Assembly: GCA_028872875.1 (NCBI GenBank)
Contig: JAGWOC010000004.1
Span: 19,032 to 83,031, forward strand
Direction: 5' to 3'
DNA length: 64,000 bases
Origin: Chloroflexota bacterium
Lineage (GTDB): Bacteria > Chloroflexota > Dehalococcoidia > DSTF01 > JACRBR01
Every line of letters begins with the position of its first letter. Position 1 is the first letter of the stretch. The notes under the pieces are model-generated. The model was not told the origin of the DNA, searched no databases, and saw nothing but the letters and a program-made list of their open reading frames with translations. The translations under genes and the position numbers were made by a program. Positions 54,608-63,747 of the stretch are shown here, one piece after another.

Positions 54608-56167
54608 AAGATCACCATGCAGTCGACCGAGCCGCAGTTCTACGACCCGCACCGCTCGAACTTCGAGCAGGACATCGCCGTCGAGCGCATGCTCTTCCGC
54701 GGCCTGTACAACCTGACCGATGACGGCAGCGGCGGCGTCAAGGTCGTCCCCGGCGACGCGGCCGGGCCACCGACGATCAGCGGCAACGTGTACACGGTCA
54801 AGCTCAAGAGCGGCCTCAAGTGGTCCGACGGCAAGGCCCTTACCGCAGCGGACTACGTGTACGGCTTCCAGCGCGAGTGTGACCCGACGGTCGCGAGCCC
54901 ATACCAGTATGTGCTTGGGGCGGGGCTCGGCGACCTGAAGGGGTGCGACGAGCTGTTCAATAACAAGGACGCGACGAAGACACAGGCACTCAAGGATGCG
55001 CTGGGCGTCAAGGCGCTGGACGCCAGTACGCTGGAGTTCACGCTCAACCGGCCGGTCGCGACGTTCGAGACGATCTGGTCGCTGTGGGCGACGTTCCCGT
55101 CCCGGCAGGACGTCATCCAGAAGTTCGGCGACAAATGGACGGATCCCGGGAACATCGTCGTCAACGGTCCGTTTACGATGAGCGAGTTGGTCCCGAAGGA
55201 CCACGTCACGCTGAAGCCCAACCCGGAGTGGAGCGGCCAGAAGCCGGCGATTCAGCAGCTCACGATCAAGTTCATCGATGACCTGTCGGCGGCGCTCAAG
55301 TCCTTCCAGACGGGTGAGCTCCAGATGACGGCGATTCAGCCGACCGACGTGAAGGTCGTCAAGGGCGACCCATCGCTCAGCAGCGAGCTCGTAATCGACC
55401 CGACGGCCCGCATCACCGCGATCGAGATGCAGCTCAAGGACCCGGCGCTGGCCAAGTTCGACGTCCGGCTCGCGCTTTCCCGCGCCATCGACCGCAAGAC
55501 GCTGGTCGATGTCGTGTTCGACGGCGTCTACACGCCGGCGACGTACTGGGTCGTGAAGGGCCTCAAGGGCTTCCAGGGCAACAGCGCGTTCGACAGCACA
55601 ATCGGCTTCGACAAGGCGGCGGCGCAGGCGGCCATGGCGTCCGCAGGGTACCCGAACGGGCAGGGATTCCCGACGCTCAAGCTGACGCTCACGGACACCC
55701 CCAGCAACCGCAACCTCGCGGACTTCCTGATCAAGCAGTGGAAGGACAACCTGGGGATCACCGTGACGCCGGACTTCGTCGACGGCAAGACACGCTCGCA
55801 GCGCTTCAATTCAGGGAACTTCCAGCTCTTCCCCGGCGGCTGGCAGCTTGACTACCCGGACATCGAGAACCCGCTCGTCGGCCTCTTCGACACCGGCGGC
55901 GGCAACAACAAGTACAACTGCTCCGACCCGGCGATCGACGCGGCGTTCAAGGAAGCGACCAACGCGACGACGGAGGCGGCGCGCATCGCTGCGTACCAGA
56001 AGGTCGAGACGCTCGTCGTCACCAAGCTGTGCGGTGTGGCGCCGATCTACCAGAACGCCGTGCCGTACCTGGTCAACGCGAAGGTCGGCGGCGTCGTGCC
56101 CAATGGCACGATCGACGCCTCGGGCCCCGGCACGTACTGTGTTGAGTGCTGGTACGTAAAGAAGTAG
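54416..56167 (+). CDS. peptide/nickel ABC transporter substrate-binding lipoprotein 2
   Basis: A 583-residue SBP_bac_5 lipoprotein (lipobox LAAAC, C25). After the shared 64-residue leader/spacer, the binding domain has NVYTVKLKSGLKWSDGKALT and DYVYGFQRECD and ends with a Cys-containing GPGTYCVECWYVKK. YNCSDPAIDAAFKEATN is typical of OppA-like proteins. The mature domain differs strongly from paralog 1, so its ligand is probably different. Followed by a perfect hairpin and two permeases. Confidence 0.93.
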   Translation: MNVRNRWILLLAAPMAVALTLAAACGGTSSTDKTATAAAGGAGTTPTSTQTGGLPADAAPASQQKITMQSTEPQFYDPHRSNFEQDIAVERMLFRGLYNLTDDGSGGVKVVPGDAAGPPTISGNVYTVKLKSGLKWSDGKALTAADYVYGFQRECDPTVASPYQYVLGAGLGDLKGCDELFNNKDATKTQALKDALGVKALDASTLEFTLNRPVATFETIWSLWATFPSRQDVIQKFGDKWTDPGNIVVNGPFTMSELVPKDHVTLKPNPEWSGQKPAIQQLTIKFIDDLSAALKSFQTGELQMTAIQPTDVKVVKGDPSLSSELVIDPTARITAIEMQLKDPALAKFDVRLALSRAIDRKTLVDVVFDGVYTPATYWVVKGLKGFQGNSAFDSTIGFDKAAAQAAMASAGYPNGQGFPTLKLTLTDTPSNRNLADFLIKQWKDNLGITVTPDFVDGKTRSQRFNSGNFQLFPGGWQLDYPDIENPLVGLFDTGGGNNKYNCSDPAIDAAFKEATNATTEAARIAAYQKVETLVVTKLCGVAPIYQNAVPYLVNAKVGGVVPNGTIDASGPGTYCVECWYVKK

Positions 56168-56201
56168 CGCCCATTTGCGGGCGGGATCTGGAGTGAAAGG
56201 G

Positions 56202-56234
56202 TTGGCGGCGGCCGCACAGCGCGGCCGCCGCCAA
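56202..56234 (+). terminator. intercistronic hairpin, operon 2
   Basis: A perfect 14-bp stem, TTGGCGGCGGCCGC (56202-56215), acagc, GCGGCCGCCGCCAA (56221-56234). It ends 1 nt before the permease ATG at 56236, so it could also hinder ribosome loading there. Its sequence is unrelated to the hairpin in operon 1 but its placement is the same. Confidence 0.8.
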
Positions 56235-56235
56235 C

Positions 56236-57201
56236 ATGGATCCGATGGCCGCGTATGCGCTCCGCCGCCTGCTCTGGGCCGTGCCCGTCCTCTGGGCGGT
56301 CGCGACGATCACCTTCTTCCTGATGCACGCGGTGCCGGGCGGCCCCTTCACGCAGGACAAGGCGCTGCCGCCCGCCGTCAACGACGCGCTCAACCGCCGC
56401 TATCACCTTGATAAACCCGTCTGGGAACAGTACGGCCTGTATCTCTGGGACAGCGTCCACGGCGACCTCGGCCTGTCATTCCAGGGTGATCGCAGCGTCA
56501 CCGAGATCATCCGCAACACCTTCTTCGTGACGGCACAACTCGGCGTCCTGGGCTTCCTCGTCGCCGTGGTCATCGGCATGACGCTGGGGACGATGTCCGC
56601 CCTCAACCACAATGGGCCGCTGGATTACGTCGGCGTCGCCTTCTCCACGATTGGCGCGAGCGTTCCCAGCTTCATCATGGGGGCGTTCCTCGTGATCTTC
56701 TTCGCCGTCGACCTGGGCTGGTTCAAGACGCTCGGCTGGGGTGGGCCGAGGCACCTGACCGGTCTGCTCGACCCGTTTGCCTGGGACTGGCGAAGGATGG
56801 TGCTGCCCGTGGTCGCCATCAGCACGCTGCCCACCGCGTTCATCGCCCGCATCACGCGCGCCAGCGTGCTCGAGGTGCTCAACCAGGACTACATCCGCAC
56901 CGCGCGGGCGAAGGGGCTCGCCGAAGTCCGCGTCGTCCTCCGCCACACGATCAAGAACGCGATGATCCCCGTGCTGACGTTGATGGGCCCGATCTTCGCC
57001 AACCTCGTGGCCGGCTCATTCATCATCGAGACGATGTTCTCCATCCCGGGTCTCGGCCGTGAGCTGGTGAACGCTGTCATCCGCCGCGATTACGCGATGA
57101 TCATGGGTACGACGCTCTTCTTCACGTTGATCATCACGCTGGCGAACCTGGCCGTCGATCTTGCCTACGCGGTCGTCGACCCGCGCATCCGGTACCGCTG
57201 A
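56236..57201 (+). CDS. peptide ABC transporter permease DppB-type 2
   Basis: A 321-residue BPD_transp_1 permease with the N-terminal YALRRLLWAVPVLWAVATIT helix, HLDKPVWEQYGLYLWDSVHGD, and EAA loop YIRTARAKGLAEVRVVLRHT. ATG at 56236 abuts the hairpin; ATG 56245 is in frame and would clear it. The stop overlaps the start of the next permease (TGATG), so the two are coupled. Confidence 0.92.
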   Translation: MDPMAAYALRRLLWAVPVLWAVATITFFLMHAVPGGPFTQDKALPPAVNDALNRRYHLDKPVWEQYGLYLWDSVHGDLGLSFQGDRSVTEIIRNTFFVTAQLGVLGFLVAVVIGMTLGTMSALNHNGPLDYVGVAFSTIGASVPSFIMGAFLVIFFAVDLGWFKTLGWGGPRHLTGLLDPFAWDWRRMVLPVVAISTLPTAFIARITRASVLEVLNQDYIRTARAKGLAEVRVVLRHTIKNAMIPVLTLMGPIFANLVAGSFIIETMFSIPGLGRELVNAVIRRDYAMIMGTTLFFTLIITLANLAVDLAYAVVDPRIRYR

Positions 57202-58148
57202 TGGCGGCGGACTCCACCGGAGCAGCGGCGCTAGCCGGCGCGTTCGAGGCGGAGCCGGCGCTCGGCCGTCCGCGCGGTCTCTGGTCCGACGCGTGGCGTC
57301 GCTTGCGGAAGAACCGCCTGGCGATGTTCGGGCTGGCCGCGCTCGTCGTGATCGCGCTCGTGGCGTTCGTCGGCGCCCACGTCGAGCCGTTCGGGCGCTA
57401 TGCCCCCAACGAGCAGAACTACTCGGCCGGCGCCCGCCAGGCAGGGCCGAGCTCGGCGCACTGGTTCGGCACCGACCAACTGGGCCGCGATCTCTTCGCC
57501 CGTGTGCTGGAAGGTGTGCGCATCTCCGTCGAGATCGGGCTCGGCACGCAGGTGATCGTGCTGATCATCGGCCTGCTGGTCGGCGGCAGTGCGGCGCTCG
57601 GGGGCCGGTTCTTCGACAACCTGCTGATGCGCGTGACGGACATCACCTACGCGTTCCCCGACCTGCTGGCGATCATCCTCGTGCGCTCGGTGCTCGTCGA
57701 CCGCACGTGGCCCGTGGTGACGAATCCCCGGGTGCTGATCATCCTCGCCATCGCGCTGGTGAGCTGGACGACGGTCGCGCGCCTGATCCGCGGCCAGATG
57801 CTGTCGCTGGCGGAGCGCGACTTCGTACTCGCCGCGCGGGCACTGGGTGCTCCGCGCTGGCGGATCGTCTTCCAGCACATGCTGCCGAACACGCTGAGCC
57901 CGGTGATCGTCGCGGTGACCTTCGGCGTGCCGACGGCGATCTTCGCCGAAGCCGCACTGGCGTTCATCGGCCTGGGTATCCCGCCGCCGGCCGCCAGCCT
58001 CGGCACGCTCGTCTCGCAGGGCTACGCGTACATCGAGAACAACGTGTGGAACGTCATCTTCCCGGCGGCCGCCGTGGCGCTGCTCATGCTCTGCTTCACG
58101 TTCGTCGGCGACGGCCTGCGCGACGCGCTCGACCCGCGCACGCGGTAG
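57201..58148 (+). CDS. peptide ABC transporter permease DppC-type 2
   Basis: A 315-residue permease: RLRKNRLAMFGLAALVVIAL helix, HWFGTDQLGRDLFARVLEGVR, EAA loop DFVLAARALGAPRWRIVFQH, and the same GDGLRDALDPRTR end as the operon 1 paralog. Overlaps the DppB-type gene by 1 bp. No DppD/DppF ATPase follows; the next gene is on the other strand, so the ATPases must be encoded elsewhere. Confidence 0.93.
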   Translation: MAADSTGAAALAGAFEAEPALGRPRGLWSDAWRRLRKNRLAMFGLAALVVIALVAFVGAHVEPFGRYAPNEQNYSAGARQAGPSSAHWFGTDQLGRDLFARVLEGVRISVEIGLGTQVIVLIIGLLVGGSAALGGRFFDNLLMRVTDITYAFPDLLAIILVRSVLVDRTWPVVTNPRVLIILAIALVSWTTVARLIRGQMLSLAERDFVLAARALGAPRWRIVFQHMLPNTLSPVIVAVTFGVPTAIFAEAALAFIGLGIPPPAASLGTLVSQGYAYIENNVWNVIFPAAAVALLMLCFTFVGDGLRDALDPRTR

Positions 58149-58172
58149 CGGGAGCCGGCGGCCAGCGGGCGA

Positions 58173-59225
58173 TTACGCCTGCGGCGGGCTACCGCCGCGC
58201 CGGTTGCGGCCGCCCCGACGGCCGCGGCGGCGGCGCTTCTGCGGGCTGTCGCCGACGTCCAGCGCCGTCTCGACGGCCTGCCGCCGGTCGCCGGGCGAGG
58301 CTGGCGCCGCGTCTGGCGCGGCAGCCCTGGCCTGCGCGTCGGGCGCGGGCGTGCCGTTGCGGAGCGGCGCCTCGATCTGCTCGACCAGCTCGACGGGGCG
58401 CACGGTCAGCCCGTACTGCATCTGCAGCTCGGCTGCCGGCATCTCCATCAACTGGTGCTGCTCGGTGAGCCAGAGCGTCACGGTCTTCTTCATCACGTTG
58501 ACACTGTTGACCTTCGCCTCGCCCGCCGGCGTCGATACCATCGCGCCCACCTTTGGCATCTGGCCGCGCAGCTCGCGGTAGGCCTCGTGCTCGAACGTCA
58601 GGCAGCAGTAGAGGCGGCCGCAGACGCCCGAGATCTTCTGCGGGTTGAGCGGCAGGTCCTGCTCCTTCGCCATCTTGATGGAGACCGCCGGGAACGCCGT
58701 CTGCCACGAGGCGCAGCAGAGGCGCTGACCGCACACGTCGTAGCCATCGAGGAGCTTCGCGCGGTCGCGCTCGCCGACCTGCAGCATCTGCACCTTTGCG
58801 CCGAACTGCGACGACAGCTCGCGGACCAGGCCGCGGAAGTCCACGCGGTCGGGCGCCGTGAAGTAGAAGGTGATCTGCGAGCCATCGAGGTTGTACTCGC
58901 CGGACTGCACCTGCATGTCGAGCCCGGCGTCCGCGGCCCGCCGCTTCGCCTCGCGCAGATGCTCCTTGGCGCGCTCCTTCAGTTCTCGCGAGCGCTCCAG
59001 ATCCTCGGGCGCGGCGACGCGCACGATCGGGCGGAGCGACTCCTTGATCTCGCTCGCCAGCACCTGGGCCGGCGCGATGACCACGCGGCCGATCTCGAGC
59101 CCGTGCGAGGTCTCGACGACGACGTAGTTGCCGACGTCCAGGTCGTGCTCGCCGGCGTCGAAGTAGTAGATCTTCCCGGCTTCCTTGAAGCGCACCCCGA
59201 CGGGCACGCGCTGATGATCGGTCAT
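58173..59225 (-). CDS. ricT: PSP1-domain protein, RicT/YaaT-like
   Basis: A 350-residue cytoplasmic protein. GVRFKEAGKIYYFDAGEHDL opens the PSP1 domain, and six clustered cysteines (C165, C170, C171 in CGQRLCC; C202, C207, C208 in CGRLYCC) match the iron-sulfur ligands of RicT. A basic RRRRGRRGGRNRRGG tail may bind RNA. In Bacillus RicT works with RicA/RicF in RNase Y-dependent mRNA maturation. It lies downstream of holB as in Firmicutes. Confidence 0.92.
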   Translation of the reverse strand: MTDHQRVPVGVRFKEAGKIYYFDAGEHDLDVGNYVVVETSHGLEIGRVVIAPAQVLASEIKESLRPIVRVAAPEDLERSRELKERAKEHLREAKRRAADAGLDMQVQSGEYNLDGSQITFYFTAPDRVDFRGLVRELSSQFGAKVQMLQVGERDRAKLLDGYDVCGQRLCCASWQTAFPAVSIKMAKEQDLPLNPQKISGVCGRLYCCLTFEHEAYRELRGQMPKVGAMVSTPAGEAKVNSVNVMKKTVTLWLTEQHQLMEMPAAELQMQYGLTVRPVELVEQIEAPLRNGTPAPDAQARAAAPDAAPASPGDRRQAVETALDVGDSPQKRRRRGRRGGRNRRGGSPPQA

Positions 59226-59281
59226 CCAGTCCCCCTGCCGCGCCCTTCGCGGGCGGCAGCGCTTCGGTCGTTGAGTGAGGC

Positions 59282-60355
59282 CTAGCCCCCGCGTCGTGGG
59301 CCCGCGCCCAGCCGGTCGGCGACGGGGTTCGGGCGCAGCTCCGGCAGCGCCAGCATCAGCGCTTCGAGCGCGAGCACCGGGCTCGCGTTCTCATCGAGCT
59401 GCTGGCGCGCGTCCGCGAGCGCCCGCAGCGCGCGCGCCGCACCTGGCACCCCGCATTGTGCCGCCAGCGGCCGCAGCGTGTCCAATCGCTCCCGGAGCAC
59501 GGCCTCGTCCTGGCGGCCGGCGGCGATCAGCAGCAGGTCGCGCCACCACGTCTGCCACACCTCCAGCAGGGCGTGCACGCGTGCGCGGTCGCGCGTGTAT
59601 CCGTTTCCCAGCTCGCTCGCGAAGGCGAAGCGCGGCGTCAGCGACGCGCCCGCCAGCTCCTCGGCCCGCGCCAGCGCCTCGGCGCGCTGCTGCATCATCC
59701 GCTCGTCGTGCAGCGCCGCGACCGCCCAGCCCAGCCGCCCCGACGACAGGCGCGCCAGCTCGGCCGCCCGCGCCGGCTCGACGTCCCATCGGTCGCGCAG
59801 CGCGCGCTCGATGTCCGCCCGCGGCAGGCCGGCGAACGCGATCCGCCGCGCGCGTGAGCGGATCGTTTCGAGCAGCATCTCCTCGCGTCCGGTGATGAGG
59901 ATCAGCACCGTGCGCGGCGGCGGCTCCTCGAGCGTCTTGAGCAGCGCGTTCGCCGCAGGGTCGTTCATCGCGTCCGCCGGCTCGATGATCACGACGCGGC
60001 AGCGCCCTTCGAACGGCGCACGCGTCACGATCCGGTCGAGGCGGCGGATGTGGCAGATGCGGATGTCGCGCTCGTCGGCCGCGTGCCGGTGCTCGCCCTC
60101 GTCGCAGAGCCCGCCGACCGTCACGATCTCGACGTCGGGGTGCGTGTGCGCGGCGATGCGCTCGCAGGCACGGCAGCGGCCGCAGGGAGGCTCCTCGCCC
60201 GTGCAGTTCAGCGCCTGCGCGAACTGCAGCGCGGTCAGCGTCTTCCCTGTGTGCAGCGGCCCGGCGAACAGGTAGGCGTGCGCGACGCGCCCATCCGCCA
60301 CGGCGCGCGCCAGCGCCTTGACCGCGGGCTGCTGCCCCACCACGGTCCAGCTCAC
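59282..60355 (-). CDS. holB: DNA polymerase III delta-prime subunit
   Basis: A 357-residue clamp-loader AAA+ subunit. SWTVVGQQPAVKALARAVAD, a Walker A-like GPLHTGKT (32-39), the zinc module C51-x6-C58-x2-C61-x2-C64, and DAMNDPAANALLKTLEEPPP are typical of HolB/DnaX relatives. The usual SRC motif reads SRA. Its ATG overlaps the stop of the GNAT gene by 4 bp, so the order is GNAT-holB-ricT in one operon. Confidence 0.93.
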   Translation of the reverse strand: MSWTVVGQQPAVKALARAVADGRVAHAYLFAGPLHTGKTLTALQFAQALNCTGEEPPCGRCRACERIAAHTHPDVEIVTVGGLCDEGEHRHAADERDIRICHIRRLDRIVTRAPFEGRCRVVIIEPADAMNDPAANALLKTLEEPPPRTVLILITGREEMLLETIRSRARRIAFAGLPRADIERALRDRWDVEPARAAELARLSSGRLGWAVAALHDERMMQQRAEALARAEELAGASLTPRFAFASELGNGYTRDRARVHALLEVWQTWWRDLLLIAAGRQDEAVLRERLDTLRPLAAQCGVPGAARALRALADARQQLDENASPVLALEALMLALPELRPNPVADRLGAGPRRGG

Positions 60356-60837
60356 GTCTGATCCCCGCCCGCCGGCCGCCGCCTGCCGTCGTGAACGCGC
60401 TTGCAGTACACCAGCTCCGGGTCGCCCTCATCGAGATTGTCGATGATGCCGCTCCGCTCGAACCCCAGCGCGTCGCAGAGCCGCTGCATGGCCGTATTCG
60501 ACGTGTTCGTCGACGTGAACAGCCGGTCGCCCCCGCAGAGCGCCTCGACGCGCCGGACGAGCGCCGACGCCACGCCGCGGCGCCGCGCCCGCGGCCGCAC
60601 CACGAGCAGCGCGAGGAACGGGTGGCCGTAGAAGCTACGGTCCCAGACCGCGAAGCCGGCCACGGCGCCGTCGTCGTGGGCGAGCAGGCACTCGCCGCCC
60701 GCGACAGCCCGCGCGAGATACGCAAGGCGCGCGTCATCCCGGACCGACGAGCTCACGTCATTGATCGCGCGGACGTCGCTGAGGTCGTCCGCCGTTGCGG
60801 GCGTGATCGTGATCCTGCCGGCGGTGCTGGCTGCCAT
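60352..60837 (-). CDS. GNAT-family N-acetyltransferase
   Basis: A 161-residue acetyltransferase. ITITPATADDLSDVRAINDV opens the fold, LALLVVRPRARRRGVASALV is the acetyl-CoA loop (R-x2-G-x-A), and NTAMQRLCDALGFERSG is the closing helix-strand. Target unknown. It is the first gene of the GNAT-holB-ricT operon and overlaps holB. Confidence 0.88.
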   Translation of the reverse strand: MAASTAGRITITPATADDLSDVRAINDVSSSVRDDARLAYLARAVAGGECLLAHDDGAVAGFAVWDRSFYGHPFLALLVVRPRARRRGVASALVRRVEALCGGDRLFTSTNTSNTAMQRLCDALGFERSGIIDNLDEGDPELVYCKRVHDGRRRPAGGDQT

Positions 60838-60876
60838 CAGTCTCGCTTGCTCCTGTCGTCGGCCCCGCCGGGCCGG

Positions 60877-61611
60877 TCACGTCCCCGACGCCAGCCGCGC
60901 GGCGAGCCACGCCGGCAGCCCCGCCGCGATGATCTTCCGCTGCGCCGCCGCGATGTCGTACTCGACGCGGCGCCAGGTGAGCGTCGCCGCCCGGTCATCG
61001 TACAGCACGTACGAGGCGCGCGGGTCGCCGTCCCGCGGCTGCCCGACGCTCCCCGGATTCACGATGAGCCGCGTCTCCGCGGGCTCCAGGCGCATGCCGT
61101 CGTCCGCACGGCGCCAGCGCGGGACGCCGCCCGCATCCTCCTCGCACGCAAACGGCAGGTGCGAGTGCCCGACGATGCTGTACGGCGTGGTCTGCAGCTC
61201 GAACTGCACCAGCGCCTGCTCCGCGCTCAGCAGGTACTCCCACACCGGGTCGCGGACCGAGCCGTGGGCGAACGTGAAGCCTCCCTCGACCCGCGTGCGC
61301 GGCAGCGCGGCCAGGAACGCGCGCCCGGAGAGGTCGAGACGGCTGCGCGTCCACAGCGCCGCCGCGCCAGCCGCCGCGTTGAACTCCTCGACGCCGATCG
61401 CGCCGCACGCCGCCAGGTCGTGGTTCCCCGCGACCGCGGCCAGCCGGTGCATCCGCAGTGTCGCCAGGACTTCTGACGGCTCGGCGCCGTAGCCGACGAG
61501 GTCGCCGATCGCCCACAGCGCATCGAGCCCGCCGCCAGCCTCCGCGTGCCGGAGCACCGCCGTCAGCGCGTCCAGGTTGGCGTGTATGTCCGCAACGATC
61601 GCGATCCGCAC
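60877..61611 (-). CDS. metallophosphoesterase (YfcE/MJ0936-like)
   Basis: A 244-residue calcineurin-like phosphoesterase: IVADIHANLDAL, WAIGDLVGYGAEP, VAGNHD, VGHSHLPF and NPGSVGQPRDGD carry the two-metal ligands. Substrate unknown; related proteins cleave cyclic or phosphodiester nucleotides. GTG 61611 is chosen because the conserved strand starts right after it; a GTG at 61629 is possible. It is divergent from thiL. Confidence 0.87.
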   Translation of the reverse strand: MRIAIVADIHANLDALTAVLRHAEAGGGLDALWAIGDLVGYGAEPSEVLATLRMHRLAAVAGNHDLAACGAIGVEEFNAAAGAAALWTRSRLDLSGRAFLAALPRTRVEGGFTFAHGSVRDPVWEYLLSAEQALVQFELQTTPYSIVGHSHLPFACEEDAGGVPRWRRADDGMRLEPAETRLIVNPGSVGQPRDGDPRASYVLYDDRAATLTWRRVEYDIAAAQRKIIAAGLPAWLAARLASGT

Positions 61612-61697
61612 GACGCTCCCGCAGTCCACCGCACCGGCCGCCAGCCGTCCGATCCCCTGCCGCCAGCGCTCCGCCGCCCGCCAGTACACTGTAGGCG

Positions 61698-62696
61698 ATG
61701 GACTCCGAATTCTCGCTCATCGCGCGGCTGCGACGGGCGCTGCCCTCGGCGGCGGACCCGCGCCTGCTCGTCGGCATCGGCGACGACGCCGCCGTCTGGC
61801 GCGACGGCGGCTACACGGTCGCCACGACCGACACGATGGTCGAGGGGGTGCACTTCCTGCGCGACGCCGTGCCCGCCTGCGACGTCGGCTGGAAGGCGCT
61901 GGCGGCGAATATCAGCGACATCGCCGCCATGGGCGCCACGCCCGCGTTCGCGCTCGTCACGCTCTGCCTCCCTCCCGATACGGACGACTCCTGGCCGGAC
62001 GGTCTGTACGCCGGCATCCGGGCGTGCGCGGAGGCGTACGGCGTGACGGTCGCGGGCGGCGACATCGTGTCCTCGCCGACGCTGACCATCACCATCGCCC
62101 TCGCCGGCGCGCCGACGCTCGATGCATCCGGCGAGCCGCTGCTCCTGCGCCGCGACGCGGCGCGGGCCGGCGACGTCGTCGCCGTCAGCGGGCCGCTCGG
62201 CGGCAGCGCCGGCGGCCTGCGCGTGCTGCGCTCCCGTGGCGCCTCCTCGGACGCCGCACGCCTGCTCGTCGCGCGCCACATGCGCCCGCGGCCGCGTGTG
62301 GACGTGGGCGCCGCCGCCGTGCGCGCGGGCGTGCGCTGCGCCATCGACATCAGCGACGGGCTGCTGCAGGACCTCGGCCACATCTGCGAGGCGAGCGGCG
62401 CCGGCGCCGACCTGCGTCTGGACGACGTGCCCATCGACCCCGCTCTGTCCGCGCTCTACCCGGACGATGCCCGGACGCTGGCGGCGACGGGCGGCGAGGA
62501 CTACGAGCTGGTCGTCGTCGCGCAGCGCGACGCCATCGAGCGGGTGTCCGCTGCGCTCGCCGCGCCGCTCGAGGTCGTCGGCGTCATGACCAGCGCGGCG
62601 GAGCACCGCGTCCGCGCGCTCGACAGCGGCGGGCGCGAGGTGCGCTTCGAGCGCGGCGGCTGGGACCACCTCTCGCGCGCTTGGCTCGCAACGTGA
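61698..62696 (+). CDS. thiL: thiamine-monophosphate kinase
   Basis: A 332-residue ATP-grasp-like PurM-family kinase that makes thiamine diphosphate from thiamine monophosphate. GIGDDAAVW, TTDTMVEGVHF, NISDIAAMGATP, AVSGPLGGSAGG, DISDGLLQDLGHI and GGEDYELVV are all conserved. TACACT (61685-61690) ends 7 nt before the ATG, pointing to a leaderless transcript. Its stop overlaps the tsaE start. Confidence 0.96.
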   Translation: MDSEFSLIARLRRALPSAADPRLLVGIGDDAAVWRDGGYTVATTDTMVEGVHFLRDAVPACDVGWKALAANISDIAAMGATPAFALVTLCLPPDTDDSWPDGLYAGIRACAEAYGVTVAGGDIVSSPTLTITIALAGAPTLDASGEPLLLRRDAARAGDVVAVSGPLGGSAGGLRVLRSRGASSDAARLLVARHMRPRPRVDVGAAAVRAGVRCAIDISDGLLQDLGHICEASGAGADLRLDDVPIDPALSALYPDDARTLAATGGEDYELVVVAQRDAIERVSAALAAPLEVVGVMTSAAEHRVRALDSGGREVRFERGGWDHLSRAWLAT

Positions 62697-63193
62697 CGCC
62701 GCGCCTGACGCTCGAGAGCGCGACGCCCGGCGCCACGCGACACATCGGGGAGCGCATCGGGCGCCTGCTGCGCGCGGGGGATGTCGTGCTGCTGTCCGGG
62801 GAGCTGGGCGCCGGCAAGACCGTGCTGGCGCAGGGCATCGGCCGCGGCCTCGGCGTCAGGGACCCGATCAAGAGCTCATCGTTCGTGATCATGAACGAGT
62901 ACGCGGGACGCTTGCGCCTCTACCACGCGGACCTTTACCGGCTCGAAGACCCCGCGCAGGTCGCCGAACTCGCGCTCGACGAGCTGGCCGCCGACGGAGT
63001 CCTCGCCGTCGAGTGGCCGGAGCGCGCCCCGGCGGAGCTTGCCGCGGAGCACCTCGCGGTCCGGCTCGACTATGGCACCGCACGCTCACGCACGGTCACG
63101 CTGGCGGCGTCCGGCGCGCGTTACGAGGCGCTCGTGCGCGCGCTCTCGCGGAGCCGGCGGCCGCGCCGCGACGATCACCCGCATCCCGCCTGA
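62693..63193 (+). CDS. tsaE: tRNA threonylcarbamoyladenosine biosynthesis ATPase TsaE
   Basis: A 166-residue ATPase of the t6A37 pathway. Walker A SGELGAGKT (35-43), SSSFVIMNEY, LYHADLYRLEDPAQVAELAL and VLAVEWPERAP match TsaE. GTG at 62693 overlaps the thiL stop (GTGA), so the two are translationally coupled. Other t6A genes are not in the window. Confidence 0.95.
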   Translation: MTPRLTLESATPGATRHIGERIGRLLRAGDVVLLSGELGAGKTVLAQGIGRGLGVRDPIKSSSFVIMNEYAGRLRLYHADLYRLEDPAQVAELALDELAADGVLAVEWPERAPAELAAEHLAVRLDYGTARSRTVTLAASGARYEALVRALSRSRRPRRDDHPHPA

Positions 63194-63260
63194 GCCGATC
63201 GCCGTTTGCCCGTCGCGCGGCGTTGTGCCCCATGTGTCCTCTGGTCGCCGGCGCGCGGCG

Positions 63261-63632
63261 CTACTGCATGTGCACGACCGACACGCCCTGCGCCCACAGC
63301 TCTTCGAGGTTGTAGTACGCGCGCTCTTCCGGCCCGAAGAGGTGCACGACCGCGTCGCCGAAGTCGATCAGCACCCAGCCGGAGTCCGGCGCGCCCTCGG
63401 TGCGGATCGGGCGCAGGCCTTCGTCGCGCAGGTCGCGCTGGAGGGCGTCGACGAGCGCGCCCAACTGGCGCTGGTTGGTCGCGGTGGCGACGACGAAGTA
63501 GTCCGTGAACGACGAGACTTTGCCGATGTCCATCAGCACGATGTCTTCGGCCTGCCGGTCGGAGAGCAGGTCTGCGATGCGCTGGGCCAGTTCCGCGGAC
63601 TCCAGTAGGCGTCTCCGTGTTGCGTCCCGCAT
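63261..63632 (-). CDS. rsfS: ribosomal silencing factor RsfS
   Basis: A 123-residue protein that binds ribosomal protein uL14 and blocks subunit joining in poor nutrients. The opening AQRIADLLSDRQAEDIVLMD, SSFTDYFVVATATNQRQLGA and the end GWVLIDFGDAVVHLFGPEERAYYNLEELW are typical. It converges with tsaE and is divergent from mnmA. A TATAAT promoter precedes it. Confidence 0.95.
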   Translation of the reverse strand: MRDATRRRLLESAELAQRIADLLSDRQAEDIVLMDIGKVSSFTDYFVVATATNQRQLGALVDALQRDLRDEGLRPIRTEGAPDSGWVLIDFGDAVVHLFGPEERAYYNLEELWAQGVSVVHMQ

Positions 63633-63649
63633 CCCGTCGAGGTGGCGCG

Positions 63650-63655
63650 ATTATA
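63650..63655 (-). promoter_or_regulatory. -10 element of rsfS
   Basis: A perfect minus-strand TATAAT (63655-63650) ending 17 nt before the ATG at 63632. No clear -35 is seen. Confidence 0.55.
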
Positions 63656-63747
63656 GCATGGCGGCCCCGCGCGCCCGTCGGTTAGGCTGACGGTTGATGC
63701 GGGGCGCCACCGGGTGCGCCTGGCGGCCCGCCGGCGAGAGGAGCACC

